NCBI GenBank assembly: GCA_029253645.1
Contig: JAQWZC010000134.1
Location: forward strand, 1 to 46,493
Direction of reading: 5' to 3'
Source: Alphaproteobacteria bacterium
GTDB taxonomy: Bacteria; Pseudomonadota; Alphaproteobacteria; RS24
Length of the DNA stretch: 46,493 bases
Shown here: piece after piece, positions 19,835 through 28,630 of the stretch
How positions within the stretch are numbered: position 1 is the first letter of the stretch
Layout: each line of letters begins with the position of its first letter
Notes under the pieces: model-generated
What the model was told of the DNA's origin: nothing
Seen by the model: the letters and a program-made list of their open reading frames with translations, nothing else
Database searches by the model: none
Program-made: the position numbers and the translations under genes

Positions 19835-19874
19835 ACCTGTTCGGTTATCACCCCCCTAAAGGGAGCGCGGCGCA

Positions 19875-21092
19875 TTAGCCAATACCGGTTTCCGGATTGG
19901 CCGCGATTTTATGAATGGAGAGGTCGGCACCTTGCCGCTCTTCTTCCTCGGTCAATCGAATGCCCAGAGTTTGCTTCAGCCCGCCATAAACAACAGCACC
20001 CGCAATTGCGGCAAAACCGCAACCGACAATCGTGCCGATGATTTGCGACATCAGGCTGACGCCGCCCAGCCCGCCAAGGGCCTCGAGGCCGAAAATACCG
20101 CAAGCAATACCGCCCCAAGCACCGGCCAGACCATGCAGAGGCCAGACGCCCAAAACATCATCGATTTTCAGTTTCTCTTGGCAGATGACAAACATTTTGA
20201 CAAACAACACACCGGCAATCGCGCCGGTGGCCAAAGCCCCGCCCGGATGCATAACATCAGAACCGGCACAGACCGCGACCAGTCCGGCCAAGGCACCATT
20301 ATGCACAAAACCCGGATCGTTTTTGCCGACAAATAACGCCGCCAAAATACCGCCAACCATAGCCATTAAGGAATTGACCGCGACCAGACCGGACACGCCT
20401 TCCAGCGATTGCGCGCTGACCACGTTAAAGCCGAACCAACCAATGCATAACAGCCAGCTGCCCAAAGCCAGCCACGGAATGGAGCTGGGCGGAAAGGCCG
20501 TGCCCTTATCGCCATAGCGCCCCAAACGCGCACCCAAGAGAATAACGGCAGAAAAAGCAATCCAGCCGCCAACGCCATGCACCACCACGGAACCGGCGAA
20601 ATCATGAAAGCTCGCGCCAAAGCTGGCTTCGAGCCAGGCTTGGAAACCATAATTGCCGTTCCAAATCATGCCTTCGAAAAACGGATAAACCAGCGCCACA
20701 ATCACCCCTGAGGCGATGAGCTGGGTGCCGAATTTGGCGCGCTCGGCAATGCCGCCGGAGATAATCGCCGGAATGGCCGCCGCAAAAGTCAGCAGAAAGA
20801 AGAATTTAATCAGCGACAGGCCTTGCGGGCCATAAGCCTCATCGCCGCCATCACCGCTAATGGTTGCGGCCGAAGACAAAAAGTCCATGCCATAAGCCAC
20901 TGAATAGCCGATGAAGAAATAAGCCAAACTCGACATGCCGAAATCCGATAGGATTTTGACCATGGCATTGACTTGGTTTTTCTTGCGCACCGTGCCGACT
21001 TCCAGAAAGGCAAAACCGGCATGCATTGCGAACACCAAAATGGCGCCCATGAGAATAAAAAAGACGTCGCCGCCTATTGCGTTGTTTTCCAT
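19875..21092 (-). CDS. amtB: Ammonium transporter
   Basis: HAGFAFLEVGTVRKKNQVN, FHDFAGSVVVHGVGGWIAF and GVWPLHGLAGAWGG (twin-His region), C-terminal LGIRLTEEEERQGADLSIH. Start at internal ATG 21092. Confidence 0.96.
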   Translation of the reverse strand: MENNAIGGDVFFILMGAILVFAMHAGFAFLEVGTVRKKNQVNAMVKILSDFGMSSLAYFFIGYSVAYGMDFLSSAATISGDGGDEAYGPQGLSLIKFFFLLTFAAAIPAIISGGIAERAKFGTQLIASGVIVALVYPFFEGMIWNGNYGFQAWLEASFGASFHDFAGSVVVHGVGGWIAFSAVILLGARLGRYGDKGTAFPPSSIPWLALGSWLLCIGWFGFNVVSAQSLEGVSGLVAVNSLMAMVGGILAALFVGKNDPGFVHNGALAGLVAVCAGSDVMHPGGALATGAIAGVLFVKMFVICQEKLKIDDVLGVWPLHGLAGAWGGIACGIFGLEALGGLGGVSLMSQIIGTIVGCGFAAIAGAVVYGGLKQTLGIRLTEEEERQGADLSIHKIAANPETGIG

Positions 21093-21121
21093 GATAACTC
21101 CCCTAGATATGAGCATTTTTA

Positions 21122-21138
21122 TGCAAGAATCATGCCAA
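21122..21138 (-). promoter_or_regulatory. Sigma-54 (RpoN) -24/-12 promoter upstream of amtB
   Basis: Minus strand TTGGCATGATTCTTGCA matches YTGGCAYGRNNNTTGCW at every specified position, 30 bp upstream of ATG 21092. Confidence 0.75.
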
Positions 21139-21410
21139 AGCTGCCGCGCCTCACGCGGCGGTATTTGCTTGGCAGCGGGCTGAAACTGCTTGCTTTTTAG
21201 GCAGTGATTTTAACCGCGCCTAATTTATGGGCATATATCGCTTGTTTATCCCTGATTTACCATAAAGCCATTGGCTTTAAGGCGATGTGCCGGTAATGGG
21301 GCAGGGACTGGACGGGCGCGCGCTTTTGCGGCACTGTCGCAGCCAGTTGCGACAAGACGCACTGGATGCACTAAACGCACTAAGCGAGATGAGCGGTATG
21401 GAGACCGAAT

Positions 21411-22757
21411 ATGCCAGAGCAAAACCCGATAGTGATTCACGGCAGTGGCAGCACGGCGCGCATCACCGCACTGGCTTTGGCCGCCGCGATGGCTGATAAA
21501 AATATCCCGATATGGCTCGCGCCCCCTCATCAAGAAAACGCCCAAATAAATGAGCCGGACACGCGTGATTGGACCAGTGTTTTGGCCCTCAGTCCGGCGG
21601 CTAAAAACATGTTGGAGCTATTGGGTGTCTGGGCGCGGCTCGACCTGCCCACCGCGCCGGTTTGCGATATGGCGGTTTATGGCGATGCCGCCGCCATGGC
21701 GCATCAGGGCGGGCTGGATTTTAACCCCACACAGAATACAGGCAATGAAGAGCCGCAAAATGAGGTTAATGTGCTGGCGCATATTGTCAGTCGCACCAGC
21801 CTCGACCGCGCCATTCACGCGGCATTTGATGCGGCTTTTAAAACAGCGAGCAAAACAGCGGGCAAAACAGTGGGCAAAAACGCCAATGGCGCGCTAAATG
21901 GGCAAGCGCCCGCATTGGTTGATTTCGATAACACCACAGGCCGCGCCGATTTTGCTGATGGCACGGAGATGACCGCCGCGCTGCTGGTTGATTGCGCGCG
22001 CATGCCACGCGCCTCAACCGCCGCGCCACCATGGCGTCAATCGGGCGCCGCGCATTGGCTGGCTCATGATTATGACGCCGCCGCTTTGGTTTGCGCCGTT
22101 GACAGCGACCGCCCGCATGGCGGCCAAGCCGTGCAGATATTTTTGCCAAGCGGGCCGCTCGCCCTTCTGCCCCTGCCCGACCCGAAAAAACGCGCCCTCA
22201 TATGGTCTTTGCCGCAAGCCCGCGCCACGGCTTTGGCCGATATTGAGGCGGATATTTTTGCCCATGAGCTTAACCAAACCACGCAAGGCCATGCCGGTGC
22301 GTTGACCGCTGACGGCCCGCGGGCTTTACAAAAATTATCGCTCGCTCTGGCAGAAAATTATGTCGATGGGCATATTTGTTTGCTGGGTGAGGCGGCGCAT
22401 ATTATTCACCCGCTGGCCGGTCAGGGGTTTAATTTGGCCCTGCGCGATGCGGCACAATTGGCCGACACATTATATGACGCGCAAAGTCTGGGATTAGCGT
22501 TAAATGGGCCGCATGCGCTGGCCGATTATCAGGCCCTGCGCCGCGCCGATGGCGGCACGATGGCCGCGACCACGCATTTTTTGGCCGAGATTTTTTCCGG
22601 CCCCCAAAGCCGCTTCACCGCGCCCTTGGCAAGGCTCGGCCTGGCACTCACCGGACGCATGGCACGCTCAAACAAGACGCTGGCAGCGCGGTTTCGGGCG
22701 CAAGCCAATGGCGGCACGCCGCCTCTGCCACGGCTGATGCGCGGGCGCGGGTTTTAG
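21411..22757 (+). CDS. UbiH/UbiF/COQ6-family FAD-dependent hydroxylase
   Basis: IVIHGSGSTARITALALAAA N-terminus, VCLLGEAAHIIHPLAGQGFNLALRDAAQLA (GD motif); 448 aa. Confidence 0.88.
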   Translation: MPEQNPIVIHGSGSTARITALALAAAMADKNIPIWLAPPHQENAQINEPDTRDWTSVLALSPAAKNMLELLGVWARLDLPTAPVCDMAVYGDAAAMAHQGGLDFNPTQNTGNEEPQNEVNVLAHIVSRTSLDRAIHAAFDAAFKTASKTAGKTVGKNANGALNGQAPALVDFDNTTGRADFADGTEMTAALLVDCARMPRASTAAPPWRQSGAAHWLAHDYDAAALVCAVDSDRPHGGQAVQIFLPSGPLALLPLPDPKKRALIWSLPQARATALADIEADIFAHELNQTTQGHAGALTADGPRALQKLSLALAENYVDGHICLLGEAAHIIHPLAGQGFNLALRDAAQLADTLYDAQSLGLALNGPHALADYQALRRADGGTMAATTHFLAEIFSGPQSRFTAPLARLGLALTGRMARSNKTLAARFRAQANGGTPPLPRLMRGRGF

Positions 22758-22792
22758 GTTTTCAGTAAAAGAGGACGCGGCTTTAGCGCGGC

Positions 22793-22978
22793 TTAACCGT
22801 CAAGCTTGCGGGCTTCTTCCGCCAACATAATCGGAATGCCGTCGCGCACCGGATAGGCCAGACCGGCCTCCTTCGAGATCAGCTCACCGGCTGTCGCATC
22901 ATAAGATAGCGGGCCATGGCTGACCGGACACACCAACAGCTCCAATAAGGCCGGGTCGAGTTTTTGTGTATCGTTCAT
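22793..22978 (-). CDS. Trm112 family (UPF0434/YcaR-like) protein
   Basis: [51 protein letters not shown]. Confidence 0.93.
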   Translation of the reverse strand: MNDTQKLDPALLELLVCPVSHGPLSYDATAGELISKEAGLAYPVRDGIPIMLAEEARKLDG

Positions 22979-22999
22979 GGCGTCGCCTCTTTATCGGTT

Positions 23000-23665
23000 T
23001 TACTGAACGGCATTATCATTCGCGCCACCCGCTTGCCCGATTTGGGCCAGCACCATTTCAGTGAGCGCGATTAAAATTTCGGCCCGCTCGGCCAGGGTCG
23101 CCGCCTCCAACATGGCTTGCTTTTCTTGCGCGCCATAGGGGCTGATAATGCATAATGAATTGACCAAAGCCTCATTATTTGAGCTTTCAATGGCCGGCCA
23201 ATCGGCTTGCATGCCATTGGCCTCGAGATAGCGTTTCAACACATCCAACACGCCCTCGCGATTGACATCAATACTGCCGACATCGGCAATCAGGTCACTT
23301 TCAAAGGGGCGATAATCGGCGCGAATTTGGCGATAAGGTGTCAGCACATTTAATTCCTCAGCCACCGCAAAGCGCGCCACGCCGGTCAGTGAGACCACCA
23401 TGCGGCCATCATCGGTCTCGCTGAAAGAGGAAATGCGCCCCAAACAACCGACGCGCTGCAACTGATCGGCCCCGCCCTCATCATCATAAGGTTGCACCAG
23501 CCCCAAAAGGCGGCCTTTGCTCAGCGAATCTTCAAACATTTGCAAATAGCGCGGCTCAAAAATATTTAACGGCAATTGCCCGCGCGGCAGCAATAACACG
23601 CCTTCCAGCGGAAATACCGGCACGGTTTCGGGCAACTCACCAATGGTCTCAGGGTCAAAGGACAT
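23000..23665 (-). CDS. LON peptidase substrate-binding (N-terminal) domain protein
   Basis: TVPVFPLEGVLLLPRGQLPLNIFEPRYLQMFEDSL, VGCLGRISSFSETDDGRMVVSLTGVARF. Confidence 0.92.
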   Translation of the reverse strand: MSFDPETIGELPETVPVFPLEGVLLLPRGQLPLNIFEPRYLQMFEDSLSKGRLLGLVQPYDDEGGADQLQRVGCLGRISSFSETDDGRMVVSLTGVARFAVAEELNVLTPYRQIRADYRPFESDLIADVGSIDVNREGVLDVLKRYLEANGMQADWPAIESSNNEALVNSLCIISPYGAQEKQAMLEAATLAERAEILIALTEMVLAQIGQAGGANDNAVQ

Positions 23666-23677
23666 AAATCAAGCCTA

Positions 23678-24679
23678 TCAGCTAAACAATATGGATGACA
23701 GCCGCTTGCGCGCCGCCATCACCAATTCATCTTGCGCGCCATAAGCGTCGAATAATTCGACCAATTGTTTGCGCGCCGCATCATCATTCCAATCGCGCTG
23801 CCGCGCGACAATTTCCAGTAATTCATCCAGCGCCGCATCGCGCCGACCCACGCCATGATGAACCAAGGCCAAGTCAAAACGCGCCTGATGATTATTTTCA
23901 TCTTGCGCCACAGAGGCCTGCAATTGCGCCGCCTCATCGCCCTCAGCCCCGTCGGGATTATCGGCCATTTTCTCGGCCGCTTTATCAGCCATTTTTTCAG
24001 CCAAGGCCAAAGCGGCCCGCGCCGCGCCCAGCGCCGGGTCATTATCATGTGGCGGGCTGGCCGCCAAAGCCTGCTGCGCCGCCTCTATATTATTGGCCGC
24101 CAAATGGCTTTGCGCCAATCCGGCCATGGCACCAATATGACCGGGCTCTTGCTCTAACGCCGCGCCATAACATTCCACCGCATCCTCAATCTGACCGGCC
24201 GCCAAAGCTTCCGCCGCGGTTTCCATCAAGGCCTCGGCGGGCGACAGGCCAAGCGCATCATCCAAATGTTTTTCGAGGAATTTTTTAACCTCGCTTTCCG
24301 GCAAAGCGCCCATAAAGCCGTCAACCGGCTGGCCGCCCTTAAAGGCAAAAACTGCGGGAATGGACTGCACTTGTAATTGCTGGGCAATGGCGGGGTGTTC
24401 ATCAATATTCATTTTCGCCAAACGCACGGCACCGTCAGATTGCGCCGCCAGCTTTTCCAACACCGGCGTTAATTGCTTGCACGGGCCGCACCAGGGCGCC
24501 CATAAATCCAGCAAAACAAGCCGTTCTTGCGACGCTTCAATCACCTCGGCCATAAAGTTCTCAGTCGTCACATCGACAATGCTGGCGCCGTCATCACCTG
24601 CCGGTGACGCGCCGCCTTGACCAAGCGGGGTGTCCAATGCGTCCGTGCCTTTATCGGCGGGTGTAAATTCTGATGACAT
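23678..24679 (-). CDS. Thioredoxin / YbbN-type co-chaperone with TPR-like C-terminus
   Basis: LLDLWAPWCGPCKQLTPVLEKLA active site followed by helical repeats. Start MSSEF at 24679. Confidence 0.92.
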   Translation of the reverse strand: MSSEFTPADKGTDALDTPLGQGGASPAGDDGASIVDVTTENFMAEVIEASQERLVLLDLWAPWCGPCKQLTPVLEKLAAQSDGAVRLAKMNIDEHPAIAQQLQVQSIPAVFAFKGGQPVDGFMGALPESEVKKFLEKHLDDALGLSPAEALMETAAEALAAGQIEDAVECYGAALEQEPGHIGAMAGLAQSHLAANNIEAAQQALAASPPHDNDPALGAARAALALAEKMADKAAEKMADNPDGAEGDEAAQLQASVAQDENNHQARFDLALVHHGVGRRDAALDELLEIVARQRDWNDDAARKQLVELFDAYGAQDELVMAARKRLSSILFS

Positions 24680-24746
24680 AATCAAATCTCCTGCCCCTTA
24701 AATGGGGTCTTAAGCGCGCTTTGTCTAGGGGGGTGTCATCAGGGGC

Positions 24747-24782
24747 GTCTCGAGATGTGTCTCGGGATGTGTCTCGAGATGT
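24747..24782. repeat. Three tandem 12-bp repeats GTCTCG(A/G)GATGT
   Basis: GTCTCGAGATGT GTCTCGGGATGT GTCTCGAGATGT, upstream of the thioredoxin/YbbN gene. Confidence 0.9.
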
Positions 24783-24872
24783 ATTTGAGGGCGCGCGCAT
24801 TTCAACCGATCGGTTAAATGGCCACTTGTCAAACCGGCAGTGATGGTGCATAACGCAAGCCGTTCTGACATA

Positions 24873-24947
24873 GCGGGCGTAGCTCAGGGGTAGAGCACAA
24901 CCTTGCCAAGGTTGGGGTCGTGAGTTCGAATCTCATCGCCCGCTCCA
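24873..24947 (+). tRNA. tRNA-Gly (anticodon GCC), CCA encoded
   Basis: GCGGGCGTAGCTCAGGGGTAGAGCACAACCTTGCCAAGGTTGGGGTCGTGAGTTCGAATCTCATCGCCCGCTCCA; acceptor GCGGGCG/CGCCCGC, anticodon loop TTGCCAA, T-loop TTCGAAT. Confidence 0.97.
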
Positions 24948-25116
24948 GAACATCTTGCCAAATTCGCCATCTTGCGGCCCTGCCGCCACCGCCCCAAAAC
25001 GCGGGCGCGGTTTGCAAAAAGGCGCATCGGCTCCCTTTTTTCGCAAAAACGAGTGCTTGTTCCGCCCGAGGGAATATCCTAGCGTTTGTGAGTTAATCAT
25101 AGAGGGAGAAAATCTC

Positions 25117-25536
25117 ATGGAACAAATCACGGAATATCAAACTTTAACAATGTTTGGCACATATAGCATCGCGTTTGCCTTGCGCTCAATCGGTGCCATT
25201 TTGGGCATTTGGCTGGCCTTGCGTATCGCCAATAATATCCGCATGTCGGACGAAGACAGCATGGTCTCAAAAATTCTCGGCACGGGCTTTGGCGTGTTAA
25301 CCGTCATGGGTGCTTATTATTGGCAGACCGCTTATTTCAGCCTGCGCGCCAATACGGCAAATGGCCTGAATGAGTTGGCCGCCAGCGGCACAGAGCTGGC
25401 CGCCGGCACACAACAATTTGTTGCCAATTTTGCCACCGGCAATGCGGTGACCTCGCCAGGCGCGCCGGTTATCGTATTTGACCTGATTGTGCTGGCCATG
25501 ATTGTCGGCCAAATCTGGATGCCGAAAAAAGACTAA
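25117..25536 (+). CDS. Small integral membrane protein, unknown function
   Basis: ATG 25117 preceded by AGAGGGAGAA; 139 aa MEQITEYQTLTMFGTYSIAFALRSIGAILGIWLALRIANN... with about three hydrophobic segments; own terminator downstream. Confidence 0.8.
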   Translation: MEQITEYQTLTMFGTYSIAFALRSIGAILGIWLALRIANNIRMSDEDSMVSKILGTGFGVLTVMGAYYWQTAYFSLRANTANGLNELAASGTELAAGTQQFVANFATGNAVTSPGAPVIVFDLIVLAMIVGQIWMPKKD

Positions 25537-25579
25537 TCCGGCACCATAATATACGGGCCCTTCGGGGCCGAACATCATG

Positions 25580-25609
25580 AAAGAGGGGCCTTTGGGCTCC
25601 TCTTTTTTT
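25580..25609 (+). terminator. Rho-independent terminator after the small membrane protein gene
   Basis: AAAGAGGGGCC-TTTG-GGCTCCTCTTT followed by T-run; preceded by a GGCCC-TTCG-GGGCC hairpin (25556-25569). Confidence 0.9.
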
Positions 25610-25626
25610 GCCAATTAATATGCGGT

Positions 25627-26868
25627 CTATTTGCGGCCGACTGTGGCGCGCAAAAGCCGCCTAATGGTCAGCCAAACCAAAGGCACGGTGATGGCGACCA
25701 GTGCCATATTGACAATTAACGGGTCCAGCGCGGGCTGGCGCGCCAGCACCCAATCAGCGGGTGCGCGTAATAAATTAACCAAATAATATGAAATCGCCAC
25801 GGTCGAGACACCCTCCACCGTATGTTGCAAACGCAATTGCCGCGCCGCTGAATGATTGAGCGAAGCCAGAAGATCGGCATTTTGCTGCTGCATATCCAGC
25901 TCAATGCGGGTTTGCAAAAGGCCGGTCATGGCCGAAATTTGTTCGGCCAAATCATGGCGGCGGCGCTCGGTTGATTGATAAGTGGCAATTGCCGGTTGCA
26001 GGCGGCGTTCCAAAAAACCGCCAATGGTGATGCGGCTGTCAAAGGCGTGTTCTTGCAAAGACGCCAAACGCGCCGTCACCAAATCCCAATAGGCTGTGCA
26101 GGCGGCAAAGCGGAATGAGGTGCGCCGCCACACATCCTCCAGCTCGCCGGTCAATTGGCTCAAAAGTTCAAAACGCTCGCCATCGGCGCTGCCCGCAGCG
26201 GAAATGCTGGGCGGCACACGCGCCGCAATATCAGCCAATTGCGCTTGTGCGGCGCGGGCGCGGTTGAGGCCAATGGCGGCAAAAGAGCGATAGGTCTCAA
26301 TCTCGACAACTTGCAGCGCGATACGCCCGACATCGCGGACATCACTATCGGCGGCGAAATCAAGGGCGATTTTTGTATGTCCGTCTTCGGCCACTTTGAA
26401 ATCAAAAAATCCGTCAGCCAAACCGTTTTCGAGACGGCTGGCACAGGTCCAGCCCTCGCGTGCCGTGCCGCGCACACTGCATTGGCAATCAACCGCAACG
26501 ACGACTTCGCCGCGGTTTTTTTCCAGCCAATCGCCGGGCAAATATTGCGCCGCCGAGCCGCTTTCGGCGCGCTCATCAATAATTGTCAGGGAGACAAATT
26601 CCGTATGCCGCTCAATATTAAATTGCACATCTTGATGGCGGGTGCGGATGAGGCGACTTTGCCCCTCATTTTCCCAATCAATATCGCTCAGCGTGTCAGA
26701 TAAAATGGCGCGCAAGCCGTCAAACGCCTCATCGCCCGACAGACACAGCCGAAAGATTGCCGTCGGCAGGGCAAAGCGCGGAAACGGACGGGCATTTAAT
26801 TCATCCGTAACCTGCCGCAGCCGCCATTGCGATTTATGCATTTGATTGGGGTTACTTGGCTCACTCAT
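25627..26868 (-). CDS. DUF3422 family membrane protein
   Basis: LRQVTDELNARPFPRFALPTAIFRLCLSGD N-terminus; two C-terminal TM segments. Confidence 0.85.
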   Translation of the reverse strand: MSEPSNPNQMHKSQWRLRQVTDELNARPFPRFALPTAIFRLCLSGDEAFDGLRAILSDTLSDIDWENEGQSRLIRTRHQDVQFNIERHTEFVSLTIIDERAESGSAAQYLPGDWLEKNRGEVVVAVDCQCSVRGTAREGWTCASRLENGLADGFFDFKVAEDGHTKIALDFAADSDVRDVGRIALQVVEIETYRSFAAIGLNRARAAQAQLADIAARVPPSISAAGSADGERFELLSQLTGELEDVWRRTSFRFAACTAYWDLVTARLASLQEHAFDSRITIGGFLERRLQPAIATYQSTERRRHDLAEQISAMTGLLQTRIELDMQQQNADLLASLNHSAARQLRLQHTVEGVSTVAISYYLVNLLRAPADWVLARQPALDPLIVNMALVAITVPLVWLTIRRLLRATVGRK

Positions 26869-26880
26869 AATCTTAATACG

Positions 26881-27471
26881 CTATTTATGCCGCTCCGGTT
26901 TCCATCCATTGGCCTGAAGATGACCTTCAGCAAAAGCCAGCGGGCTGTCCTCCAGCGCGGTGGCCATTGTGTCATTCCAGCGATTGAGAAAGCCGAATGT
27001 GGCAATCACCGCAACAATTTCACAAATTTCAGCCTCGGAAAAATGAGGCGCCAATGCATCAAAATGCGCTTGGGTGGCACCATTGGGCACGCTGCCACCG
27101 GCTTGCGCCAGAGCCAAAGCGGCGCGCTCGGCATCGGAGAATAGCGGGTCGGTTTCATAAGACCACAGCGCTTCGATTTTCTTATCCTGCACGCCGCGCT
27201 CATGCGCGCCATGCGCCGTATGCGCCTGGCAGTAACGACATCCGGCCGCGGCGCTGGCAATATGGGCAATCATTTGCCGCAAGCCCGGCTCGAGCTTGGC
27301 CTCGGGGCCCAATACGGCGGCGCTGAGTGCTAAAAAGCCGCGCAGGATTTCCGGCCGATGCGCCATGATTTTCAAACTATTGGGCTCAAAGCCCATAACC
27401 GCAGTCGCCAGAGCCAGCTCATCGCTTACCTCGGCCAATTGGGCGGCATCTGCATTTTTTAAATGGGCCAT
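26881..27471 (-). CDS. Carboxymuconolactone decarboxylase/AhpD-fold peroxidase-related protein
   Basis: LRQMIAHIASAAAGCRYCQAHTAHGAHERGV (CxxC-H motif). Confidence 0.87.
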   Translation of the reverse strand: MAHLKNADAAQLAEVSDELALATAVMGFEPNSLKIMAHRPEILRGFLALSAAVLGPEAKLEPGLRQMIAHIASAAAGCRYCQAHTAHGAHERGVQDKKIEALWSYETDPLFSDAERAALALAQAGGSVPNGATQAHFDALAPHFSEAEICEIVAVIATFGFLNRWNDTMATALEDSPLAFAEGHLQANGWKPERHK

Positions 27472-27479
27472 AATCTCTC

Positions 27480-27989
27480 CTATTTCTTCTCGCGTTTTTT
27501 ATCGGGCTTTTTAAGCGTAACAAAATTTGCCGTGGATGAACCGGTGGCCAATAATTGACCCGCCTCATCATAAAGCTGGCCTTCGACAAAACCGACCGAA
27601 CGCCCGCGGCGCACCACTTGACCGACCGCATAAAGCCGCCCCGGGCGCGCCGGTGCCAACATGGATACTTTTAACTCCAATGTCGGGCTGATTTGCCCCC
27701 AATCGAGATTGAGGCCAATGGCAAAAGCCATCGCATCATCCAGCATGGCGGCGACATTGCCGCCTTGAATACCGCCCCATTTATTGCACAGCTTATCATC
27801 GGCATTAAACGCCATTTCCACAATGCCATCTGCCTGATTAACGGCCAATATTTCCAGCCCCAAATGAGCCGAGGTGGGGGAGGGCTTGCCATGCGCCGCT
27901 TTGACATTGGGCGGCCAATTTTCGCTGGCGGTTTCAAAGCCGCTGCGCGCCGTGCCCAATCGGCTCACATCAATCGCATTTGCGCTCAT
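27480..27989 (-). CDS. PaaI-family hotdog thioesterase
   Basis: CNKWGGIQGGNVAAMLDDAMAFAIG; LELKVSMLAPARPGRLYAVGQVVRRGRSVGFVEGQLYDEAGQLLATGSSTA. Start MSANAID at 27989. Confidence 0.85.
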   Translation of the reverse strand: MSANAIDVSRLGTARSGFETASENWPPNVKAAHGKPSPTSAHLGLEILAVNQADGIVEMAFNADDKLCNKWGGIQGGNVAAMLDDAMAFAIGLNLDWGQISPTLELKVSMLAPARPGRLYAVGQVVRRGRSVGFVEGQLYDEAGQLLATGSSTANFVTLKKPDKKREKK

Positions 27990-28145
27990 AATCATCTCTC
28001 CCCAATGACGCGATCCAATGACGCGATGACCATGCCTTGACGGGCCGCGCCGCAAACCTTGCCAAACCATAAGAGCCTGCTTGGGTGCTGGCAAGAGGTC
28101 TTGCCCATCTTGCATCTCATCGCTTTGGCGCATAGCGTGTGACGC

Positions 28146-28610
28146 ATGAGCGATATTGCATCAAACCTGCCCTGGCTGCTGACGCCGCAACATGTGCTGA
28201 CACTCAATGTGCGCGACGCCGATATAGATGATTTTAACCATGTGAATAATGTTGTTTATCTGGGCTGGATGGCGCGCGCCGCTTGGGACCATTCCAAAGC
28301 CTTGGGCTTTGACTTTGCCGCCTATCGCGCCCGCGATTGCGGCTTTGTTGTGACCCGCCATGAGATTGATTATAAAGCCGCCGCGCTGGCCGGTGAGACG
28401 GTTTATATCGCCACTTGGATCAGCATGAATGATGGCCGCTTACGGTTGCGGCGGCGGTTTCAAATGCTGGCCGCCAATGGGCGCGAACTGGCGCGCGGCA
28501 TGAGCGATTTCGCCGCCATGAAAATATCATCGGGCCGCGCCATGCGTATGCCGGCCGATTATGCGACCGGCTATCCGGTGGACACCGCGGCAGAGGCTGT
28601 TTTCAGCTAG
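28146..28610 (+). CDS. 4-hydroxybenzoyl-CoA-type hotdog thioesterase
   Basis: VRDADIDDFNHVNNVVYLGWMARAAWDH, VTRHEIDYKAAALAGETVYIATWI. Confidence 0.88.
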   Translation: MSDIASNLPWLLTPQHVLTLNVRDADIDDFNHVNNVVYLGWMARAAWDHSKALGFDFAAYRARDCGFVVTRHEIDYKAAALAGETVYIATWISMNDGRLRLRRRFQMLAANGRELARGMSDFAAMKISSGRAMRMPADYATGYPVDTAAEAVFS

Positions 28611-28630
28611 AGCTTTTAGGCTTTTGCGCC

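Noticed and set aside
19823-19873. 17-codon leader peptide (MRRAPFRGVITEQVTPL) overlapping the amtB stop as TAATG
   Set aside because: No repeated regulatory codons and too short to distinguish from chance without conservation data.
24651-24851. 66-aa ORF with SRDTSRDTSRD repeats
   Set aside because: Repeat is just the 12-bp tandem array read through; no start context or family.
24873-25116. tRNA-Gly as an integration (att) site for a mobile element
   Set aside because: No integrase, no duplicated tRNA 3' end and no change in gene style nearby.
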